NCBI GenBank assembly: GCA_036897485.1
Contig: JAYMTF010000289.1
Location: 1-41,092, forward strand
DNA: 41,092 nt
DNA from: Pelargonium nanum
Taxonomy: Eukaryota > Streptophyta > Magnoliopsida > Geraniales > Geraniaceae
Direction of reading: 5' to 3'
Part shown: piece after piece, positions 34,301 to 41,092 of the stretch
How the letters are laid out: every line of letters begins with the position of its first letter
How positions within the stretch are numbered: position 1 is the first letter of the stretch
Made by a program: the position numbers and the translations under genes
Notes under the pieces: model-generated
The model's database searches: none
Seen by the model: the letters and a program-made list of their open reading frames with translations, nothing else
What the model was told of the DNA's origin: nothing

Positions 34301-37120
34301 CAATAACTGCATTATAATGAGACTTGTCTTTTAACTTTTGGTAACCCGTCTCAGAAGATTCTGGAGCTATCTCATGAGAACTTTTCTTGGACCAAAGCGC
34401 TTGACCCGATTCTGCAATCCTAACAAAAAAATGGGAGTTCTTAAATCTTTGCAATAACATTTCAGTGTGCCTTTTGCAATCTTCCATTCTAAGAAGGGAT
34501 TCGCTGGCAGAAAGATCCGAATCAATCTTCTCTTTAGACTGGTCCTCACCATTCTGATCAACATTTTGACTATCAGAATTCACTCCCGCTTTCCCAGACA
34601 CTGAATTTCTACCATCTTCCATGTTTCCAATCCGTTTTTTAAATGGATTATGTCCCAAGCCACTTCTACTCATCATAGCAGCAACTTTAAATGGAGTAAT
34701 TACTTCTATATCCTGCTTACATGCTGACAAGCACGCTATAACATGAAGTTGCTCACCTGGAATAGTAATGGAGGTCAGTCCCCATGTAATGATGTCACAT
34801 CTTGGCCATGGGTGAAGAACAAATTATCCAATAGATCAAAAACGATATATGTACCAGGAAAAACAAAGGAGCGATCAAGAGAGCGTAATGACTGTATATC
34901 TGATATAGCATTCCAATCTTCAGGGAGTTCCTCTGGAAAAAAAGGGGGGGAAATTCCAATATCAGATAAACTAAAATAAGGATCTGTACTAAACAAAAAT
35001 CTCATTCGACTTTCAGATGCACAATATTAAGAAAGCACTGTAGCAAAACAACTGCAAAATCAAATAAAAGAAATTTCATACTTTTACACTCAACAACATA
35101 TGGCAAGCATGTATCCTCGTTTTTAGAGAGAAGGGAGACGATAATGTGAGGCTATTGATTGGAAATTTCAAAGTTATAATCATAACCAAACTCCCCAGAG
35201 TGATTGAAACTTGAACCTAATCAAAGGATTCAAACCGCATTCCTTTACAAGCTAGACTTGACTATACTTTTGAGCTAAAATACAACAAAAACAACAAAGC
35301 CGTGCCCCAATCCGTTTTGAGGTCAGCTACATGGTTCCCTTGGCAAAAAACTATTTGGGATCCACTCCTTCTTATCAACTGCCATTTTAACCATTAAATG
35401 ATGCATTACAGTATCTTACTTCATTAGTTCTTGTCATGTTGACTTTGACCTCCCCTTGTATTTTTTGTTTCATAAAATTGGTTTATCTTACCCTGCCACG
35501 CTGGGGCACTAGATAAGAGTAAAGGAAAACATGACCTCATCTATAGTTGTCAAATAAATAATCTTCATGTTTCTCTTCTTTATTAAGCTAAACTGACCTT
35601 TCTTCTGCCTTCAGAAACCAAAAGTTACAAATAGATAGGACATGAAACTTAATGTTTCAATGGATTTAACCATACTAACATTTTAGCCAAGTAAACCATA
35701 AATGAAGCATGTAACTTGAATGATAAACTTATGGATAAAAAGTGTAAGCAAAAGTTATCTCAGACTCAACAGATCTCAGCCCTATCCTTGCATATTAGTT
35801 TCTGTACATTATAATTTCTATTAGAAGGGGAAAGGGCCAAAGAGAAGAAAAACAAAGGTGTCCTTTAGAGAGAGAAAGTAAATACTCAAACCAATGTCAA
35901 CACCACAAAAACTCAGTGCTAAAAAATGCCTAATTTCAGTACCATCTGCCTTTCTCCAAATAACTCCCTAAGAGATCAAATATCCTCTGCACTTTTTAAG
36001 TTCATAGGCTCTCCTTCAGCCTAAAAACTGGCTTCTTTCCTCAGATGGCCTATCTACTCAAGAAAATAAAAAAATTAAAACTACAAAATTAATCCAACCT
36101 CTTGTATATAAATTTAATATGTGCCCGAGAAACACTACAAGCACACAATCTAAGCCTCATAAACTATAGTGCACACGATATGAGCATGACCCTAATAGTC
36201 TCTCTATAAATATCACCGATTATCTGAATTTACATAAAGGGAATAACGGTAGTATAAAAACCAAATAAACAAGGATGAGTGCCGCATGAGCACCGTAGAT
36301 CTACTTGAACACAGAAGCCATAGTAAGACCAATAACATAATCCTAGTCCAAAATATGGTCAATCAATCGATCAAACCGACCGACAAGAAATTTTGCATTT
36401 TCTGTCGCACATATTTTAACTGCTTATGCACATGATCAGATTAGCAGACCTTTTCCCTTCCCAAACACTCCCATAATAAATAAATAAATAATATCCTCTC
36501 TATGTATTTCAATTACCACAACAAAATAGGAAGCCACTGAACAATTTACAGAAAAACAGACAACAGCCTCACTAGTCATCATAAACAGAGCACATGTCAG
36601 AATAAGTAACCTTTTAAACTTTGATAATCTGGACCAAATAATCACATTTTAACCCTGGGGAGCTATTTCAGAACCAACAGTAACCTTTGAGGGGATTTCA
36701 ACTTCCCAGAGTAACTTGAGAAGAGATGCAACAGTCAATGCACATACATAAGCATACCATCTATGTGTGTGCACATTTGGTCAAACAAATTACTTTATTA
36801 AAAATATAAAATAAAGGTTGTATCTAAGGTGAGAGAATACTATAAGGAATAGCAATCCATCCTTCGTCTGCAGGAACATCTGAGTGTTTCCCAACAAGAG
36901 ATGAGTCGCCCATTGCAGTAATGCTGCCATTTTCACCACCAACTCCGTCAGTTTCTCTGTCACGTTCTACAACAGGACGATAATGAGTATATGGATCTTC
37001 GGTTATAAGACCCTCCAATGCTGGTGTAGTTTTTGGGACATGATGTGCATCCACAGGAGAATCATGAACAGGAGGAACCCGATCTGCTACTGCATGAGTT
37101 GTCCGTAGCAGAAAATTCAT
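27988..37120 (-). CDS. TRIPP-like TRAPP-associated plant protein (tentative)
   Basis: Ten coding exons on the minus strand, 37120-36841, 34932-34855, 34756-34215, 31556-30927, 30820-30666, 29559-29345, 29240-29107, 29023-28662, 28590-28487 and 28058-27988, join in frame to about 856 residues. The start is MNFLLRTTHAVADRVPPVHD and the end is TYIPERSLMINATSSISTGI plus one Ile. Blocks include SLDRSFVFPGEQLHVIACLS, CKQDIEVITPFKVAAMMSRS, a Ser/Pro-rich disordered stretch at about 361-420, DVVIYIDAITIVYEEAS, ILVSCRCNYTESKLFFKQP and VLTLQASNLTPEDLTLTVLA. The C-terminal beta-rich part resembles Trs65/TRAPPC13-like adaptors. From memory this is the family of Arabidopsis At3g17900, once named heat-inducible transcription repressor and later reported as TRIPP, a plant TRAPPII subunit in post-Golgi vesicle tethering. 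The family call is from recall, not a search. Introns of 1.9 and 2.7 kb carry repeats. No break is seen. Confidence 0.8.
28319..28350. repeat. (CT)n microsatellite
   Basis: An uninterrupted CT run of about 16 units in the last intron of the TRIPP-like gene, read as (AG)n on the gene strand. Confidence 0.9.
31846..32318. mobile_element. Possible non-autonomous element in TRIPP-like intron 3
   Basis: The left edge carries gaggcggatctagaagttta and the right edge gggggacttagccccactgt. Phrases of this type bracket a common plant dispersed repeat. The interior is AT-rich and non-coding. Inverted ends and target duplication are not clear, so boundaries are approximate. Confidence 0.3.
32590..33180 (-). 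mobile_element. Truncated LINE fragment with RNase H domain
   Basis: On the minus strand an open frame (33179-32805) contains LNGWVKFNVDGAAKGKPGLD, then GIGGVLRNSKGKVI and SNLAEL. This is the FNVDGA..G..GIGGVLR signature of the RVT_3/RNase H-like domain at the 3' end of plant L1-type LINE ORF2. Similarity continues to the left in the same orientation (VESDSEVAVS, then KIEELRKEIGGLQVVW and GSNSMTD) across a stop codon. A perfect reading-frame duplication of 11 residues (VLRNSKGKVIC) is present. No reverse transcriptase or endonuclease is seen, so this is a 5'-truncated dead copy within intron 3 of the TRIPP-like gene, in the same orientation as the gene. Confidence 0.75.
32861..32926. repeat. 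33-bp tandem duplication inside the LINE RNase H
   Basis: Two units of 33 bp (32861-32893 and 32894-32926), both beginning acacacaaat and ending ttagagttcctta, with two mismatches. The duplication keeps the reading frame. Confidence 0.9.
35280..35520. mobile_element. Possible RTE-LINE 3' end or derived SINE fragment
   Basis: The phrase caacaaaaacaacaaagccg, followed by ccccaatccgttttgaggtc and agctacatggttccc, resembles the reverse complement of the (GTT)n-tailed 3' end of plant RTE-type LINEs and SINEs sharing that tail. It lies in intron 1 of the TRIPP-like gene. The right boundary is a guess. Confidence 0.35.
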
Positions 37121-37500
37121 TGTCCCACAACAAAGGTATCTGCATATCAAAGAAGATATTTTACAAAGGCAATACTGGAAAGGAATTACAATTACATGAA
37201 AGGCAAGTGACTATTGTTCATTGTGAATAGTAAACTAGTTCCAAAAAGGAAATATTTGAAAAAGATGTAGTAGTACTCATTCCGAGCAAAGTATCAGCCC
37301 AGTGGGTTGGATAAGGTAGCCCACATCACACACAGTACATATTAGTGGTAGTTAGGAAAACTGCATTTTTATCTTACCTTGACAGCTCATAGGCATATAA
37401 TAAGAGGTTGGGGTCTTTAAGTCCCTCAAAGGAGAATAATTTATGTAATCGGTCACACGACCCACGACCTGAATAACTCGACCAAGAGAATGGATAAGTG
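37121..37500 (-). other. Probable 5' UTR (or N-terminal) exon of the TRIPP-like gene
   Basis: An acceptor (tatgcag) precedes 37139, leaving 19 nt before the ATG at 37120. Upstream, a good donor (tgtcaag|gtaag) ends a possible exon at 37378. Joining 37378 to 37139 gives an open frame that continues through LLLYAYELSRYLCCGT into MNFLL without a stop. Whether this is leader or an N-terminal extension cannot be decided here. Confidence 0.4.
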
Positions 37501-37799
37501 CCTTTGGGAAGAACAAGTAATAAACACACCCAGAAAAAAGATGTAAGTAACCACTGGAGATTGTAACTTATGATTTTTACACCAGTCATTGACTTATTAA
37601 AGTTCTCGTATCACACTAAATCATATGGATCCAAAACTTAACATGCTTGTGTCACAAGGTTCTGCTGCAGTGGTTATAGAATTCGTAAAAGGGAATATAA
37701 TAATGGTAAGTTGAATGAGTTGATTCATAATACCATGGTGATGTAAAACATATATTTATTCTATCTTCGCCCACAAAGCAGCTAACAATGTTACTAATA

Positions 37800-38053
37800 C
37801 TCCCTTTGTCCCAAAATGAGTGTCGACTTTCTCTAAAGTATTTGTTTTTATTTTCCTAAGTTTCCTTTTTGGTTAGTTAGTTAATTAAGCATTAAATTAC
37901 CAACAATGTCCCTAAAATAATTTAGTCAAAGCTCCCTTGAATTGTTACGACAAGAGCACATGGAGGTTTAAGGTGGGAAGTACAACTTTAACTAACTTAT
38001 CCTTAATGTTTACAAGAATGGGAAAGTGGACACTCACTTTGGGACGGAGAGAG
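37800..38053. mobile_element. Stowaway-type MITE 3 (254 bp)
   Basis: The left terminus CTCCCTTTGTCCCAAAATGA and the right terminus TCACTTTGGGACGGAGAGAG are inverted matches, flanked by TA at 37798-37799 and 38054-38055. Length and ends closely resemble the element at 9208-9469, so both probably belong to one family. It lies upstream of the TRIPP-like coding region, in the probable 5' UTR intron. Confidence 0.92.
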
Positions 38054-38800
38054 TATTTTACAACAGTAACAAGTATCTATTTTGAGTAGCCACTCGCAAT
38101 CTACAACAGTTCTCTGTTGTTAAACTACTCTCACGTACTAGTTCTCTAATCACTCATCGCTCTTAATTAACTCCCTCACCAAACTACCCTCCAATTGGTT
38201 CTCAAGGAGAAGTAATAAGAATGCGTCCTCGAGACACCTCACGTCAAACTTACCAAATACATTTACAGTACCACAATTACCACATCTAACGCTAATAATT
38301 ACAACATCCCATCAGCATTAAATCACACAAACAGGAGCTTGTCATGAAAAATTAACCCAATTTGACGAATTTATAATTTGTCCAAATGCATATCTATGCA
38401 GGTGCCTTTTATGTCACCCAGAGGATCCCCGAAATGCGTATCAGATTAAGAATAATCAATCTCTCACAATACACTAACCCTAGTGAAACATATTTGAACT
38501 TTGCAGTAAACACTGCAACTACACAAAATCCAGCCTCCCATCACATACTTGCAAGTAGGGATTGAAAACGAAAATGAGCTAGAATTGTAAATTCTTGAAC
38601 TCTAAAACCTATCAGAGACAAACCCATGTGAAATTTATCCAAAACACGAATACCCAGTTGATCAATTCAGACAATTTTCCGCGGAATTTGAAAATTGAAA
38701 ATGCATTTAGTTTGAATCAGGTATGATCTGTGTGATGAAAAATGGATCCGACGGAAGATAATGTGGATAAGGAAAAGAGAACCGGAAGTGCGAAGAATAC

Positions 38801-38900
38801 CTGATCGGAGATCGCGAAGTGTCGCCTGAGAAATGCGGAGGGAGAGGGAGAGATCCACTGCTGAGATCGGAGCAAGTAGATTCAGAGAGGCCTACCGGGC
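38801..38900 (-). other. Probable first non-coding exon of the TRIPP-like gene
   Basis: A consensus donor on the minus strand (ccgatcag|gtattc) ends an exon at 38801. The sequence to its right is pyrimidine-rich on the gene strand, like a plant leader. Site II motifs (gtgggct near 38932 and ggccca near 38966) lie just upstream. The left end of transcription is not defined. Confidence 0.45.
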
Positions 38901-38989
38901 TCGGCTTCTCTTTCCATCTGAATGTCTCATAGTGGGCTTGTATTTTCATTTTTTGGACCTTGAAGGCCCAAATGGAATGGGTCAAACCC

Positions 38990-40140
38990 ACCCGAACACT
39001 AAAACCCGATTCATTTTATTTTCCTTTACCAACTACCAAAAATATGCCAAAGGGCGTTGTCTACTGATATATTTGTGGATACGGCTAGATTGTCCACGTT
39101 TTATAATGTTTTATCTACGCAAATGTTACTCTTATTTGATAGAAACCAGGGTAATATATTTCAATAACGATTTCCAAGTCTTGTGGATATCATTCATATC
39201 TAATTTTGCTAGATTTTGAGCTCCATACACAGCCCGTCTGGTTGTCCATTTTATAAAAAACATTAGATATACCGAAAAATAAGTTTCCTGATATCTTCCC
39301 CACTTGAACACACTTCTTTTCCTCTAAAACGTTGTTAGTATAAATCCCTACAAATAAAACAAAAAAAAAAATCCCTACAAATAGAGATAGAGACGCTTAA
39401 AATACCATAATTACATATATTATTCTTATTAGCAAAGAAAACACAGAAAACACAACATTTAATTCAGCTTGATATGGGGACGACTGACGAGGTCACTGTT
39501 GGCACGCAAAATCTTGCTAGAATCTGTCCATCCAAGTTGATCATTTTTCAATCAATACCACCTTTGTCGTTCTTAAAAGCACCATCGCTGAGGCCTAAGG
39601 AAGATAACTTGACATTTCTCGAAAGACATTTTACAAACTATTCACTCCTGGTTCACAAACATCTTCCTTGCTTGTAATAGAAGGCCCTATCCTTTTCATG
39701 ATAGCACCGATGAACCAATGCAAATTTGAGTTCTTTCAGAATAGTATAAATATTTAATTGTCACCATCTGATTCTAATATAATTTATAATATTATCGTCC
39801 AAATGTTAGATACTATATTAAACATCTCAAACTTGATACTCCATGGTCCACTACCTAATTAAGAGCTATTTTAATGATTGTTGTGAATTACCTCCATTAG
39901 ATTTGTGTGTCTATAATATAAATGACATATGTGATGATTAAAAATTGAACTCTTTTTTCCACTTGTTGTATTGAATTTGGACCACACTTAATAAAGGAAA
40001 GATAGGATAACCCCATCCTCTCTTCTCTTCTCTTCTCTTCTTTTATGAAGCCCAAAATAGATTATTTTGGTAGACAAGTTGTCCTATAATAGTTGTGGGC
40101 CCAACGTCACACATCACAAGTCGCAACTCTTTATTATGTT
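38990..40140. other. Intergenic, no gene recognised
   Basis: AT-rich sequence without convincing exons. Open frames at 38833-39219 and 39474-39677 show no recognisable domain. A (TCTTC)n-like run lies near 40018-40041. Confidence 0.5.
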
Positions 40141-40156
40141 CTCTTCCTTCAAAGCT

Positions 40157-40533
40157 CACGTGGCGTCGACATCAGCTAACCAAAAATGGATATGATTACG
40201 TGTCTGTGACTCAGCGCATGACACGTGGGGACGCGGCGATGCGCAGCCTTTCAGTGTAATGTCCAATTATTTTTTTTTAATTAAATTATTTTCGTGGCTG
40301 TGCTATTCTGTGGCTTGTTCCACCGTTAATATCTATAGCTAAATCTGACGCGGATGGGATGGATAGCTATCGATGTCGGCTTCCGTTTTCGTTTCTGTCG
40401 TTTTGATCATATAACTTTCAGAGGTTTCCCACCGTTGATTATTTTGACCGGGTCAAATTGGGTGCACTATAGACTACAGTGGTCCAAATTTTTTAATGGT
40501 CCAGATTTGTAATTGAGTTTTGGGGTCCACGTG
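40157..40533. promoter_or_regulatory. Cluster of G-box/ABRE, bZIP-type and W-box motifs
   Basis: CACGTGGC at 40157-40164, ACGTGTC at 40198-40204, TGACTCA at 40207-40213, CACGTG within gacacgtggggac at 40223-40228, a near-palindromic double W-box TTTGACCGGGTCAAA at 40443-40457, and CCACGTGA near 40527-40534. ABRE repeats with coupling-like GC-rich sequence (gacgcggcg) are typical of ABA or stress promoters. The regulated gene is not in the window; it could lie to the right. Confidence 0.5.
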
Positions 40534-40739
40534 AATTGTGAAAGATGATTATGGTTAAAGGAACTAGGAGGGGTAAGAAGAATCCTAGGATCAAGTTCAA
40601 ATCATATTTGTTAGGAGTGTGCAATTAGTTATACCGTTTAATTACTCAAATTTAATCAAAATTATCGATAAATGCATTATACATTTCAAATAGTTTTGAG
40701 AGCCATAAACACATGCACAACACATAACATGGGAGATGG

Positions 40740-41092
40740 AAAATTTCAATTAGTTTCAACCCATAATACTATGGTTCTATACCTATTTGAAAAATGTTTC
40801 AATTTAGTTCTTTTAGTATCTAAGTTAGTACTCAATTTGATCAGTGTGCCTTACGAGTTCTCTTACTATATGATACGTTTCAGATTGGTCCGTTAAGTTA
40901 TTTTTTTTCGTCAAATAGAATTAATGTGAAATATATATTGTTAATTTGGTGATGACGTTGGACATGATTTCATCGGTGGATAACTAATTGCCGCAAGTGG
41001 CTTCAAATTTGCACCGTTTTACTTTAAAAGTAAAAGACCCAATTTAGTCTCCGAACTTTGATGTTTTGACCCAATTTGGTCCCTAAACTTTT
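40740..41092. repeat. Dispersed repeat at right edge
   Basis: Contains tttcaatttagttctttta, ggtccgttaagttattttt, cgtcaaatagaattaatgtg and acccaatttagtctccgaac, then caatttggtccctaaacttt at the very end. These phrases mark a widespread plant dispersed repeat, related to the pieces at 16944-17140 and 19120-19350. It runs past the window. Confidence 0.55.

Noticed and set aside
34775-34853. Reading straight on from the TRIPP-like exon ending at 34855 (GTYIVFDLLDNLFFTHGQD) as coding
   Set aside because: A GT donor after CCTG at 34855 and an AG acceptor before 34756 give SFVFPG joined to EQLHVIACLS in frame; the read-through frame meets a stop soon after and does not fit the downstream frame.

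Overview
The window is nuclear DNA of a flowering plant, probably a eudicot. Genes are split by AT-rich GT..AG introns, all recognisable proteins are plant families (Whirly, chloroplast alpha-amylase AMY3, plant VDAC, HIR/SPFH, DUF1664), and Stowaway-type MITEs with TA target duplications are scattered between and inside genes. The sequence alone does not fix the species.

Layout, left to right. (1) 1-1477, minus: 5' part of a plastid-targeted Whirly (WHY1/3-type) gene, which runs off the left edge. (2) 2371-8749, plus: complete 13-exon gene for a DUF1664 membrane/coiled-coil protein, divergent from Whirly. (3) 9046-10260, minus: two decayed pieces of a kelch-type gene; a Stowaway MITE sits next to the TATA box of one, and the other preserves the matching empty site. 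(4) 10880-17713, minus: complete 13-exon chloroplast alpha-amylase AMY3 (890 aa predicted), with tandem CBM45 starch-binding domains, GH13 catalytic residues and the redox cysteine pair. (5) 19756-22194, plus: complete 6-exon mitochondrial porin VDAC (276 aa). (6) 23295-25428, minus: complete 5-coding-exon HIR/SPFH protein (287 aa), convergent with VDAC, with a probable long 5' UTR intron. (7) 27988-37120, minus: complete 10-coding-exon gene of about 856 aa that I tentatively identify as the plant TRAPP-associated protein TRIPP; its large introns hold a truncated LINE RNase H fragment and other repeats. (8) 38900-41092: no gene seen, but a dense group of G-box/ABRE, W-box and related motifs near 40150-40540, then a dispersed repeat at the right edge.

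These are independent housekeeping or stress-related genes, not an operon or cluster: plastid nucleoid/DNA binding (Whirly), stromal starch breakdown (AMY3), mitochondrial outer-membrane transport (VDAC), membrane microdomain/immune signalling (HIR) and vesicle tethering (TRIPP-like). I joined exons by hand at GT..AG sites, and reading frame is kept across every junction listed. I found no convincing new biological system. The most informative observations are the paralogue-resolved MITE insertion, the dying kelch duplicates and the conserved redox pair of AMY3.
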